From Cyclobacterium sp. SYSU L10401 (GTDB lineage Bacteria > Bacteroidota > Bacteroidia > Cytophagales > Cyclobacteriaceae), in the NCBI RefSeq assembly GCF_010993705.1, contig NZ_WOFO01000002.1, forward strand, positions 1 to 64,000: a stretch of 64,000 nt of DNA. Reading direction: 5' to 3'. The position numbers and the translations under genes were made by a program. This document shows, in pieces, positions 54,571 to 63,844 of the stretch. The notes below the pieces were generated by a model that made no database searches, was not told the DNA's origin, and saw only the letters and a list, made by a program, of their open reading frames with translations. The first letter of the stretch is position 1, and each line of letters starts with the position of its first letter.

Positions 54571-56874
54571 TTATTTCCAACTAACCGGGACACTTTTTTC
54601 AAAAAAGCCATAGCCATAACTCAGCTTAAGTTGATCATTTTCTTCCAGAGGAAGTACATGAGCTCCGACGCTAAGTTGGGAATCCTGCTTTTTTATCCTT
54701 CCCTCCATTGCCAGGGAAAAGGGAGCGGCTTCTTTCAATTCCACAGGGATGCTATTACCAGCTTTATTGCTAAGCCAAACCCTAACCGGCTCCTCCTTAT
54801 CCGGGTAAAAATTTACCGGAGCCTCCAATCGGATGATCAGATCACCAACATCGCTTTGCCTGCACTCCAGACGGGTATAATAATTGGCCATGTAAGCCAT
54901 GCTCAAATTGAAAGCCGTATTGAATTGTACCCAGCCTTCGGTCCAGCCCAGGTCTCCGGCCTCCGGATAGTTGGGGTAATGGAAAGACTTGGGAGATCCA
55001 TCAAACACAAACGGGACCTCGTCCAGCAAGCCTATGCCTCCCTTATGCCTGCTGTACCATCCCAGGTCCACTCCTTCGATTTCCTGCGGGCCCTTAAATG
55101 AAAAATGCCTTCCGGTAGGATTTCTGCCAAAAGCATTTTCAAAATGTGACCAGGCCAACACCTCCATATCCCGGATCAACTCTTTGTCCTCCAGCAGGGT
55201 CATTGCAGCAAAAGCTGCCGCTGGAAACCCCAGGATATTTCCGGTTTCATTCCATCCGGGAGGAGTCCATTCCGTTTCATCGTATTTTCTAAAATCCCAC
55301 ATGTTATCCGAGCGGGAAAGGGCTATTCTTGCCCAGTCCCTCACTTTTTCAATTAAACCTGCCGGTGCCCTGTCGGGATATTGGGTATGAAAGTATGCAA
55401 ATGCCCGCATGGTCATGTGTTCGGACATTCGTTGCCCTTTGGTGGTCATGGGATCTTCCCAGTCCAGGTTTTGGATCATCCATGCCATCTGCCGATAAGC
55501 AGCATCAAAATACTTATCCGCATCCGGTTCATTTTGACGCTTGCTCACTTCATACATCATGAGATTTGGGATCACTGAAAATCCCGGTGGCATTTCTCCC
55601 TTGGTAGTACCCAATTGGGTTTTAAGCGTTAACAAATTATGCTCTGGGCTTCTATTGTATTGAGAAAGAGAATGCTCGGAAACCTCCCTTTTCTCCCAAA
55701 CCGAACTTGCATATTCATACACCCGGTCAAGATTTTCCTCCGGCAACCACTTTTTTAGGTAGGGCCAGGCATAGAGGAAATGGGCCAATTCGGCCTTTTG
55801 CATTTCATGGTCCAACTTCTGTGACACCTTCACATCCGCGTCCCAATGGATCAATTGGATAATGTCAGGAGTATTCGGTCCAAAAGGCTTTAAATTTCCC
55901 CATAAACCTTGATATTTTTCCGGAAAAGATTCATTCGGAACATACCGGGAAGTGACTTCCATCCTTTCATAGGCTTCCGGATTGGACAGGTACATGGCCA
56001 CAAGACTCTGCATGGACCAATTGAAAAAATCACCATCTCTCCAGGCGAAGGATATGGGTCTGATATCATCCACGTTGCCCACATAATGCCGGGCATCCAG
56101 CATAAAATCCACCATATTCCGGTAGGTAACCCGCTCCAACCAATAAGGACCAATACGGAAAGGAAAAGAAGTCTTGTCTCCCGAAACTACGAGATATTCC
56201 GAGGTTGATTTCGGGTCAAATTCCGAAAAATCACCTTTTTCTCCTTTAATTAATCCCGAAAATACTTCTTGTTCACTACCCTTCTCCTGTATCAAAAAAG
56301 GAGTTTCATCTGCTAGGCCCGATGCTGTAAAGCGCTTTGGCCTACCCAGGTTATAACCGCTTTGATTAACCAACAGAGGCTTGACTTCGCCTGCATTGTC
56401 ATCCACATACTGCTGTCCAAGGACTTGCAGTTCGGCAATGTGCAGGGCTTGATTATCGGTAGCGATCAATCGTACCCGATCGGTAAGCAATACTTTTTCG
56501 AAGGTAACTGCGAGCTTATCGTTTTGGTTTTCTTTTACCGAATGATGGTTTCTCCAATCCCCGTTTAGTAAATATTGAAAATGAAAGCGTTCGTTAGGAA
56601 CCGTCCCTTCCTGGAAAATCACCTTGAAACCGGCGATTTCAGTAGCACCCGGAAAACGTATTGCTATCCAGGGTTCCGTATCTCCGGCTGCACTTTCCCA
56701 ATAGCTCAGGCTATCGTTGTCAATGGCCAACCTTGCCTCCTGGTCTTCCACAGAGGAACTGCTGGAAACCATGCCCGAAGGCGCTAAATTTTGTTGCGCC
56801 AGGACAGCGTTATTATGACCCGTGGCCAGAAGAAGAAAGGAAGTGATTAGTAATAAGGTAGCTTTCATTTTCAT
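54571..56874 (-). CDS. Secreted discoidin/CelD_N-type glycoside-hydrolase-like protein
   Basis: A 767-aa secreted protein. After the signal peptide there is a discoidin (F5/8 C)-like domain (residues about 30-155, with LAIDNDSLSYWESAAGDTEPWIAIRFPG). Next comes a CelD_N Ig-like domain (about 165-255, PLLVNQSGYNLGRPKRFT) of the type that precedes GH9 catalytic domains. The rest is helical, consistent with an (alpha/alpha)6 barrel (SFAWRDGDFFNWSMQSLVAMYLSN, GWNETGNILGFPAAAFAAM, SHFENAFGRNPTGRHF). The usual GH9 DAGDY motif is not seen, so activity differs or is uncertain. Only 6 bp separate it from the upstream FAD oxidoreductase, so it is in the same operon. Confidence 0.7.
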   Translation of the reverse strand: MKMKATLLLITSFLLLATGHNNAVLAQQNLAPSGMVSSSSSVEDQEARLAIDNDSLSYWESAAGDTEPWIAIRFPGATEIAGFKVIFQEGTVPNERFHFQYLLNGDWRNHHSVKENQNDKLAVTFEKVLLTDRVRLIATDNQALHIAELQVLGQQYVDDNAGEVKPLLVNQSGYNLGRPKRFTASGLADETPFLIQEKGSEQEVFSGLIKGEKGDFSEFDPKSTSEYLVVSGDKTSFPFRIGPYWLERVTYRNMVDFMLDARHYVGNVDDIRPISFAWRDGDFFNWSMQSLVAMYLSNPEAYERMEVTSRYVPNESFPEKYQGLWGNLKPFGPNTPDIIQLIHWDADVKVSQKLDHEMQKAELAHFLYAWPYLKKWLPEENLDRVYEYASSVWEKREVSEHSLSQYNRSPEHNLLTLKTQLGTTKGEMPPGFSVIPNLMMYEVSKRQNEPDADKYFDAAYRQMAWMIQNLDWEDPMTTKGQRMSEHMTMRAFAYFHTQYPDRAPAGLIEKVRDWARIALSRSDNMWDFRKYDETEWTPPGWNETGNILGFPAAAFAAMTLLEDKELIRDMEVLAWSHFENAFGRNPTGRHFSFKGPQEIEGVDLGWYSRHKGGIGLLDEVPFVFDGSPKSFHYPNYPEAGDLGWTEGWVQFNTAFNLSMAYMANYYTRLECRQSDVGDLIIRLEAPVNFYPDKEEPVRVWLSNKAGNSIPVELKEAAPFSLAMEGRIKKQDSQLSVGAHVLPLEENDQLKLSYGYGFFEKSVPVSWK

Positions 56875-56880
56875 AGATAA

Positions 56881-59160
56881 TTAATAACACAAAATTCCAA
56901 ACAAAGCGGCAGGGGTAGTAGCGGAAGGATGTTCCAGCCTGAATGTAAGTGAATTGGTTTTTAGGGGTTGATCCAGTTTCAGGGTGTAGCTGGACTGATG
57001 ATTTTCCCGAACCTCGGACAGAAGTGTCCCATTCCCATCAAAAATGGAAAATTTCCTCACACAAAATGGCATCACAGATTCGGGATGCCCCATTAAAGTA
57101 GATTCCATCGCATGATCAAAGTCGGTATCAAAAAACAACTTTATTTCTCTGATTACTTGTATTTTATCCCATTTCAACTCAACAAACGGTTGACTCTCAT
57201 TTATGGCCGCTACCCAGGCATTGGTCCGAGTGGTAGGGCGGAAAAATCCATTTACCAATTGCTCGGAAGAAAAGCAGTTCACCGGGCTTTCCAGCTCAAA
57301 ATTCAGGTTATGCCCCGCAGGTCTGCGCTCGGGCAACCAGAAGTCAAATGCCTCCATACCAATGTTTTCGGGCGGTTCTTGCCTGCTACTGGTCGCCACT
57401 GCTTTATTAAACTTTTGAAAAACCGTCAATATGCCCGTCAAACGGGTTTCCGAGCACTTGATTTGCACCTTATCATTGGCAGAAAAGGCCACAAAATAAT
57501 ATTCTGAATTTTCTATAATACATTGTAAATCAACTGATATAAACCGCTCACCTAAAGCTAAATCAAATGTCTCTTCAGCCAAAATAACTTCAGGAGTAAA
57601 GTTTCCCTTCTTCAGACTTTTCAGAAGCCTAACGGTTATTTGGGTAGGTTCAGCCACTTTAACCTGGAACCTAATCGATGGAATTTTTCCCTTTTGCAAA
57701 GGCAGCATCTGGGCCATGGCAAATTCCAATGACTTCCAGGGACCATCTGCGGGAAGGCCTGTGAGCGTAAATGTGTCCGATGTATATATGGTGGCCTGTT
57801 GTGCCAATTCATCTGGATCCGATAATTCTATTCCGGGTATATACTGTCCGGATCTGATCAGGCGGCGCTGAAGCAGTTGCATCGTTGAGCTACCGGTTAT
57901 CTCCGCAGGTGTTATTTCATTTTCCTTGCACAAAACGGCAGCCATGGCCACTGCCTGTGCATTGTGTCCGCAAGTCGCCATTACCCGAGTAGACCCAAAT
58001 GCCACGTGGCTGCTACTTACTATTCGTCCCGCCAAAAACAGGTTTTTAACGTTTTTGCTGTACATGATCCGATAGGGAATCTGATATACTCCCTTGGTAT
58101 GCCATTGGGTACAACCGGGTTGATCTCCGTATACCCCATCAGCCGGATGCAGGTCCAATGCCCAACCCCCAAAGGAAACGGCATCGTCGAATTGCCGCTG
58201 TTGCACCAGATCTTTTTGGGACAACATAAACGCCCCTTCGAAGCGCCTGCTCTCCCTTTTGCCTGGAATGGTTCCTACCCATTCCAGCGTATGGGTATCC
58301 ATATCAGGAAATTCCCCTGAATTCTTAAGGTAATCCCAGATCCCGTAAATCACCCGCCAAAGTTCCCATTTGATATTTTCACTTTCATGAATGGTGTCAT
58401 TCCGCCCCCCGTACTCTACCCACCAAAGCCGGCAACCATGATCCTTGAGGTTAAAGGATTTAAACCGGGGTAATTTTGCTAGTTCTTTATTGGTATAGGA
58501 CGGGGCCACAAATCGGACGGGCTTTCCGGTATCCTTGCTGTAAAAATAGAGGCTATGCCCCAGCAATTCCCCATACTTGTGATCCGGAGCGAAGGGTTCG
58601 TCAAATTCATCGGCAGATTCAGCTCCCATCCGGAAAGCCGCACCTGCCAGAAAGGCCATGATACCATCCCCGGAAGCATCTACGAATAAGGGGGATTTTA
58701 GATGGTATTGAGTGGAATTTTGACTGCAAAACGCCAACACATAGTCGATTTCATCGGCTCCTCTTTTGACCAAATCATACATGGCCGTGTTTAAAAGTAA
58801 TTTAATGTTGGGTTCCAGGGATATTTTCTCGATCAGAATGGTATCCAATATCAATGGATTACCTTCCGGGTTGCGGTAAAGGTTTTCCACCAAAATTTCA
58901 TCCATGACCCCTCCTTCCCTGGCCCATCGGTTATTATTACCCATATGAGAAGTGGCCCCCAGCATCCAAAGCCTGATTTCCGAGGACCCATTTCCGCCCA
59001 GTACTGGTCTGTCCTGCACGAGCGTTACGGTTAGACCCTGTCTGGCAGCCGTGATGGCACAACAGGTGCCTGCCATTCCACCGCCCACAATCACCAAATC
59101 AGAAGTGATGTTTGCTGTTTTTAATCCTCTTTTTTCCGTATTAAAACCTTCCTTGATCAT
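56881..59160 (-). CDS. FAD-dependent oxidoreductase (PF12831 type), cytoplasmic
   Basis: A 759-aa FAD-dependent oxidoreductase. The Rossmann motif SDLVIVGGGMAGTCCAITAARQG lies near residue 22 with no signal peptide before it, so it is cytoplasmic. FAD_oxidored family hallmarks are DRPVLGGNGSSEIRLW and, late, NLFLAGRIVSSSHVAFGSTRVMATCG. The C-terminal 250 residues are an extra region with beta-sandwich character (TFRLEHPSATTPAALFG at the end). It shares the GGNxSSEIR and SSHVAFGSTRVM blocks with the secreted paralogue at 60869-62692. It is coupled to the hydrolase-like gene downstream and sits 33 bp from the symporter. Substrate unknown. Confidence 0.85.
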   Translation of the reverse strand: MIKEGFNTEKRGLKTANITSDLVIVGGGMAGTCCAITAARQGLTVTLVQDRPVLGGNGSSEIRLWMLGATSHMGNNNRWAREGGVMDEILVENLYRNPEGNPLILDTILIEKISLEPNIKLLLNTAMYDLVKRGADEIDYVLAFCSQNSTQYHLKSPLFVDASGDGIMAFLAGAAFRMGAESADEFDEPFAPDHKYGELLGHSLYFYSKDTGKPVRFVAPSYTNKELAKLPRFKSFNLKDHGCRLWWVEYGGRNDTIHESENIKWELWRVIYGIWDYLKNSGEFPDMDTHTLEWVGTIPGKRESRRFEGAFMLSQKDLVQQRQFDDAVSFGGWALDLHPADGVYGDQPGCTQWHTKGVYQIPYRIMYSKNVKNLFLAGRIVSSSHVAFGSTRVMATCGHNAQAVAMAAVLCKENEITPAEITGSSTMQLLQRRLIRSGQYIPGIELSDPDELAQQATIYTSDTFTLTGLPADGPWKSLEFAMAQMLPLQKGKIPSIRFQVKVAEPTQITVRLLKSLKKGNFTPEVILAEETFDLALGERFISVDLQCIIENSEYYFVAFSANDKVQIKCSETRLTGILTVFQKFNKAVATSSRQEPPENIGMEAFDFWLPERRPAGHNLNFELESPVNCFSSEQLVNGFFRPTTRTNAWVAAINESQPFVELKWDKIQVIREIKLFFDTDFDHAMESTLMGHPESVMPFCVRKFSIFDGNGTLLSEVRENHQSSYTLKLDQPLKTNSLTFRLEHPSATTPAALFGILCY

Positions 59161-59193
59161 ACCAAATATTTATTCCCTCAATTGATTTTACTA

Positions 59194-60864
59194 TTAACTT
59201 CCCTTCCTATTCGTTCGTGTAAATTTCACCAGGCCCAAGCCTAATATTAAAATTATCACCCCCATCAATAGCGTGTAGAAGATCCCCTTTTTGGCAATCA
59301 GGCCCAGCACCAAAAACATTATCCCTATGGAAATCAGGGCCAAACCGATCACTTTTATGCCAAAACGGTTTTGGATCTCGGCTTCTTTGTAATGGGAATC
59401 GCTTGGCGCTCCTTGCCGCTGCTTCCAATCGCTGAAAAATGGCATCCTTTCGCTTATTTTGCCTTTTTTAGCAGCATACATTTCATATGTAGCCAGAAGC
59501 AATAACGGCAAGACTACCCCCAGTACCATCTCCTCACTTCTATTTAATGTAATTCCATTAAGTAAGGGTTGGATAAATTTAAAATGCAGATTGATCAGGA
59601 GACTAATGGCCGTAACCGTCAGAATACTGGCTCCGGTTTGCCTTTTCGAAAACAAGCCCCAGATAGCCGGTGCATACAAGGCACCACCTGTGACGGCTCC
59701 AATACTCAGGACGACTTCCACAATTCCTCCTGCCATGGGCACCAAAAAGGCAACCCCAACCGTACCTAAGCCAAAAATCAACGTGGCCCAGCGAGCCACG
59801 CGCATCAAATGGATCGCCTTGGAATCCGGAAACAAGGGTTTGTACACGTCGTTGGTCAACACCGCCGCTGCCAGGTTGAGGGAGGTATTGACAGAGCTGG
59901 CCGTAGCAAAAATCATCCCTCCCAACATCAAGCCCAGCATCCCCACCGGTAGCACATTCATACACATCATTAGGTAAGCACCCTCAGTTTCCAGGCCGAC
60001 CAACCCGGGATCCACCACCCGGTAAATCATGGGCGGCAACATCCAAATCAAGGGACTGATCAAATACAGTGCGCCAAACAAGTAGCCGACTTTTTGTGCC
60101 GACCGCATATCCGCCACGGAGGTATAACGCTGCACATACGCCCAATTCCCACCAATAAATACCGTATTGTATCCCACAAAGGCTAAAATGAACCAAAAGT
60201 TGTATTCCTCATTGAACAAATGGAAAAAGGTATCCGGAGCAGCCTGGACAAACTGCTGGAAACCACCTACTTTTTCCAGAGATAAGGGCAGTACAATCAA
60301 TACCGCGGCCGTTAGGATTACAAACTGCAGCACGTCTGTGACCACCACCGCCCAAAGCCCTCCTACTGCCGTGTATATCATGATAATTGCTCCCAATAAC
60401 ATGATCGCATGGTAAATATCAAAACCGGTAACCACATTGAGAATCTTAGCAACGGGGTATAAAAAAGCTCCGGTATATCCCAGGGATAACACCAGAAAGA
60501 CATAAGTGTAATACTGCTGCGTTTTCCTTCCGAATCTTTGGGTAAGGTATTCGGCAACGGTAAGCACCTGGGCATTTTTCCACTTGGGTGCGATATATGC
60601 ACCGATCAAAAAACCACTGATGCACATGGCCATCTGAATGGAAATGGCCACCCATCCCCATTCATAAGCAATGGAACCCCAAACCACAAATGTTCCTGCT
60701 GAGAAAAAACTCATAAACAAAGACAACCCATTTATGGGCCATGGCACAGCCCCTCCCGCAGCAAAAAACGACTTCATATCCCCGCCCTGTTTTCCGAAAG
60801 ACAGGCCGGCAATAAGAATAACTCCAGTAAAAATGCCGATCGTTAAAAAATCAAGTAGTTCCAT
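59194..60864 (-). CDS. Sodium:solute symporter (SSS family)
   Basis: A 556-aa inner-membrane transporter with about 13 hydrophobic spans. Family signatures are the N-terminal GGGAVPWPINGLSLFMSFFSAGTFVVW-like start (here AAGGAVPWPINGLSLFMSFF), GSIAYEWGW, SLGYTGAFLYPVAKIL, and the sodium-site segment GMIFATASSVNTSLNLAAAVLTNDVY. It imports a small solute, most often sugars, sugar acids or organic acids, with Na+. Its start lies 4 bp from the upstream secreted FAD oxidoreductase and it is followed by the cytoplasmic FAD oxidoreductase. The layout suggests the transporter carries the product of the secreted enzyme into the cell. Confidence 0.9.
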   Translation of the reverse strand: MELLDFLTIGIFTGVILIAGLSFGKQGGDMKSFFAAGGAVPWPINGLSLFMSFFSAGTFVVWGSIAYEWGWVAISIQMAMCISGFLIGAYIAPKWKNAQVLTVAEYLTQRFGRKTQQYYTYVFLVLSLGYTGAFLYPVAKILNVVTGFDIYHAIMLLGAIIMIYTAVGGLWAVVVTDVLQFVILTAAVLIVLPLSLEKVGGFQQFVQAAPDTFFHLFNEEYNFWFILAFVGYNTVFIGGNWAYVQRYTSVADMRSAQKVGYLFGALYLISPLIWMLPPMIYRVVDPGLVGLETEGAYLMMCMNVLPVGMLGLMLGGMIFATASSVNTSLNLAAAVLTNDVYKPLFPDSKAIHLMRVARWATLIFGLGTVGVAFLVPMAGGIVEVVLSIGAVTGGALYAPAIWGLFSKRQTGASILTVTAISLLINLHFKFIQPLLNGITLNRSEEMVLGVVLPLLLLATYEMYAAKKGKISERMPFFSDWKQRQGAPSDSHYKEAEIQNRFGIKVIGLALISIGIMFLVLGLIAKKGIFYTLLMGVIILILGLGLVKFTRTNRKGS

Positions 60865-60868
60865 GCAA

Positions 60869-62692
60869 TCAATCCTGGGGCAAAGTCGGGAGGTTGTGAA
60901 TGCTTAATGGCGATTCAATAATGTCCATAAATTCGTTGAGGTGCAGGGTATATACCTCTCTGGGACTGGCATTGTTCTTCCTGGCCACATAAGCTGCATA
61001 GCCAACCGCTTCCCCCATCATCCCACAGGTTCTCATGACGCGGGTACTCCCGAAAGCCACGTGAGTGGTACTGATATCCCTTCCCGCCATGTACAAATTG
61101 TCTATATTTCTGGAATACAAACAACGGTAAGGGATGGTATAGGGCTGAACTTTGATGTGCTTGGTGGCGGCAAAGAACTCTTCCCCCTCGAAATACTGGG
61201 AGTTTTTCGCATCCGGAAAATGCAGGTCAATGGTCCAGGTGGCGGTCACACTTCCGTCCGGATACATGATTCCGTCCTGTATGTCCATCTGGGTCAAAAC
61301 ATGGTCGCCCATCAACCGTCTGGACTCGCGCTTACCTCCGATATAAGCTACCCAGGCCAGTTCATGGTGGCTGTACTTTTCCGGTTTCTCGTTTTTCAGG
61401 TACGACCAGTTGCCGTAAATCGCCCGCAAATTATGGTCCCGGATCTCCTCGGCTTCATAAATGGTATTGAAATTACCAAATCCGGTTTCCCATTGCCAGT
61501 CGGCTTTGTGATCGTCGATATGGTATTCGTCCGAAAACTGAATTGCCCAGGGCGTTTCTGGAAAATCAGAAGGCTCCTCCCGCTCCAGGGAGGCCCAAAG
61601 ATTAGAGGTGCCCAGGGTGAAATCATCCGGCTCTTCGGGGGCCAGGGATTCACCGGTCTCTGCCCGGCTTTCACGGCCCATTCGGTATTCCGCTCCTGCC
61701 AGGTAACCCAGCGTACCATCTCCGGTGCAATCGGAAAAATAAACCCCTTCAAAACGGTATTCCTGATTGGTAGCGATGTCTCGGCCGATTACTGCTTTGA
61801 TCGTATTGTCCTCCATTTCCACCTCGTAAACGTGGGTATTCAAGTGGAGGGAAATATTGGGCTCTGCCCGTACAATCTGTAATTTTCGCTCGTCTCCGTA
61901 ACGATCCGCATCCGGGTTTCCATTTCCGGGATCCCCATTATCCAATTCTCTGACAATCCGGCCCAATTTGGCATTATGGTTTTGATCCACCCGGCCCATC
62001 AGATGCACTCGTATTTCGGAACTGTTATTACCTCCCAAAACCGGCCGGTTCTGGATCAACGCCACCTTCAATCCCATGCGCGCTCCGGAGATGGCTGCAC
62101 AGGTGCCTGCCATACCTCCACCGACAACAACCAGATCAAATTGCCCCACATCTTTGGCTTTTTCGGTCAGATTCAACATCTCTTTCCGGAAAGCCAGTAG
62201 TGCTTCGTTGTCGTTGGTGGGCACATCCCCCTCCTCCGTAGAAAAATAAATGGCATCAAAACGACCATTGAAGCCCGTCAGATCCTTGGCTTCAAGGGTG
62301 TTTTCGCCCTTCTTCATGTCAACTTGCCCACCGTAGTACCAATCCCAGTCGGCAGAACCGCTTACTCCAAAAGAATCATCCAGCGGCTCCTCATTAATCG
62401 CGAGTTGAAATTCGCCCGGCCCGGTAGGAAAAGGTGCCCAATCTTTGGTCCTCACCCATACGTGGTACTTTCCCCCCTCTGAAAAATGGACCGTAGTCCG
62501 GGCATCTTCCACAGGTCTGCCCATTCCATGGGCCATGAGGTAAGAGGAATAGAGTACGTCAAAGGACTGTTGGTCGATTACCCAGCCTCCGATGTCTTTA
62601 AATGATTCGGCTTCTACCAATACCCTATTTTGGGCGAAGGACACCAGGGATATGCCTAGCAACAGGCTACAGGTTATAATGATTCGTTTCAT
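60869..62692 (-). CDS. Secreted FAD-dependent oxidoreductase with N-terminal CBM-like domain
   Basis: A 607-aa exported FAD oxidoreductase (signal peptide MKRIIITCSLLLGISLVSFA). Residues about 22-150 are a beta-sandwich, carbohydrate-binding or golvesin-like domain (VLVEAESFKDIGGWVIDQQS, GKYHVWVRTKDWAPFP). The FAD domain then starts with FDLVVVGGGMAGTCAAISGA near residue 190 and includes NRPVLGGNNSSEIRVHLMG and HVAFGSTRVMRTCGMMGEAVG. The N-terminal sugar-binding-like module suggests a glycan or glycoside substrate. It is cotranscribed with the flavin-motif gene upstream (22 bp gap) and the SSS symporter downstream (4 bp gap). FAD would have to be loaded before or during export. Confidence 0.85.
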   Translation of the reverse strand: MKRIIITCSLLLGISLVSFAQNRVLVEAESFKDIGGWVIDQQSFDVLYSSYLMAHGMGRPVEDARTTVHFSEGGKYHVWVRTKDWAPFPTGPGEFQLAINEEPLDDSFGVSGSADWDWYYGGQVDMKKGENTLEAKDLTGFNGRFDAIYFSTEEGDVPTNDNEALLAFRKEMLNLTEKAKDVGQFDLVVVGGGMAGTCAAISGARMGLKVALIQNRPVLGGNNSSEIRVHLMGRVDQNHNAKLGRIVRELDNGDPGNGNPDADRYGDERKLQIVRAEPNISLHLNTHVYEVEMEDNTIKAVIGRDIATNQEYRFEGVYFSDCTGDGTLGYLAGAEYRMGRESRAETGESLAPEEPDDFTLGTSNLWASLEREEPSDFPETPWAIQFSDEYHIDDHKADWQWETGFGNFNTIYEAEEIRDHNLRAIYGNWSYLKNEKPEKYSHHELAWVAYIGGKRESRRLMGDHVLTQMDIQDGIMYPDGSVTATWTIDLHFPDAKNSQYFEGEEFFAATKHIKVQPYTIPYRCLYSRNIDNLYMAGRDISTTHVAFGSTRVMRTCGMMGEAVGYAAYVARKNNASPREVYTLHLNEFMDIIESPLSIHNLPTLPQD

Positions 62693-62714
62693 GTTTTGGG
62701 TTCGTTTATAGTAA

Positions 62715-63818
62715 TTATCGATTATTTTTCAATGCTTTTTTTACCTCCTTCTCAGGTTTGTGCTGGATCTCCAATACCGCGAGCAATTCCTGCTCCCACA
62801 AGCCTTTATCCAGATAGGTCAATATCATTTCTTGCTGCGCCTTTCCCAGATTTTGCTGTTTTCGCAACACCTCAAATAACTTATTTCGCTGGGCAGGATT
62901 GCTCTCTTCTAATTGGGCCAGTAGCTGCATTTGGCTTTCCGGCTTTAATTCCAGCGAAGCCATCTTTTCCAAAATATCCGTTTGAAGGCGGTATGGAGCT
63001 TGTTCGAAGGTTTCCCAGAGCCAGGTCTGCCGTTCCTGAGACTGAAACATCTCCGTCGGTAATTCTTCCAGTAGATGGGTAGCCAGGAAAATATTCTTTC
63101 CCCTGATCATTTGCAGCAAGGGGCCCGCAAAGCGGGGATCATTTTCAGCACCCTTTTCCTGAATTTTTTCCAGCGCCCAGTATTGGTAAGGATGATGGCC
63201 GCTCTCTAAAAACCGGACTAAGGTCTTATCGGTATGTTGATCTTCCGTATGTGCTCTTGTCCTTTCAGCAAGATTGCCATGGGCCAGGTGCCAAAGGGTG
63301 TAACAGGAATAAACGGCTCCCGATATCACTTCATTCTGAATGGTTTTGGAGGTCGCACCCGTTACGGCATCTACCCCATTGGATTCTGCCGTGTTGGTGC
63401 TCCCTACCAAATCCGTGATGGAATAATCCCCTAGAATGGAATTTTCATTGCTGAGTATGGCTTCCAATTGGTCATAATCCTCCTCTTCAAAGGGAATATG
63501 ATCCAGCTTGGTCAGGATCTCGCCTTCGGGCATCTCAAATTGCTGAAAATTACCCAACAGGTCCCAGTAAAAATTAATATACACCGGATAGCACTTATCG
63601 GTATGACATACCGGCGTAAAAATCTCCGCCATGTATTGCCTGGCAAGACCTTCAGCATCTTCTATGACAAACAGCTCGTAGCGGATGGAATCGGTTTCAA
63701 CCACCTCAATCAAGCGCTTGTTTTCCACCTGATCCTCCTGCGGGTCTTGTAAGCTCGCAGCCAAACCGATCAACAGGGTTAGACTATAGGTCAATATTTT
63801 TAAACCAGGTTCAACCAT
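62715..63818 (-). CDS. Exported protein with covalent-FMN (flavinylation) motif and helical repeats
   Basis: A 367-aa exported protein (N-terminal hydrophobic signal, LTYSLTLLIGLAASLQ). Residues 150-157 read DAVTGATS, matching the DxxS/TGAT motif in which the last threonine (T156) is covalently flavinylated by ApbE enzymes, as in RnfG/NqrC and extracellular FMN proteins. A preceding pair of cysteines, CHTDKC near residue 72, is reminiscent of redox proteins. The C-terminal 170 residues form HEAT-like helical repeats. Lying 22 bp upstream of the secreted FAD oxidoreductase, it is a plausible electron acceptor or donor for it. No apbE gene is in the window. The full FMN_bind domain is not obvious, so the assignment rests mainly on the motif. 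Confidence 0.65.
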   Translation of the reverse strand: MVEPGLKILTYSLTLLIGLAASLQDPQEDQVENKRLIEVVETDSIRYELFVIEDAEGLARQYMAEIFTPVCHTDKCYPVYINFYWDLLGNFQQFEMPEGEILTKLDHIPFEEEDYDQLEAILSNENSILGDYSITDLVGSTNTAESNGVDAVTGATSKTIQNEVISGAVYSCYTLWHLAHGNLAERTRAHTEDQHTDKTLVRFLESGHHPYQYWALEKIQEKGAENDPRFAGPLLQMIRGKNIFLATHLLEELPTEMFQSQERQTWLWETFEQAPYRLQTDILEKMASLELKPESQMQLLAQLEESNPAQRNKLFEVLRKQQNLGKAQQEMILTYLDKGLWEQELLAVLEIQHKPEKEVKKALKNNR

Positions 63819-63844
63819 TATTATTCAATAACAAATCAGTGCCT

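Noticed and set aside
60941-61882. 313-codon plus-strand frame across the secreted FAD oxidoreductase
   Set aside because: It is opposite to a gene with a signal peptide and complete FAD motifs; the plus frame has no recognisable content.
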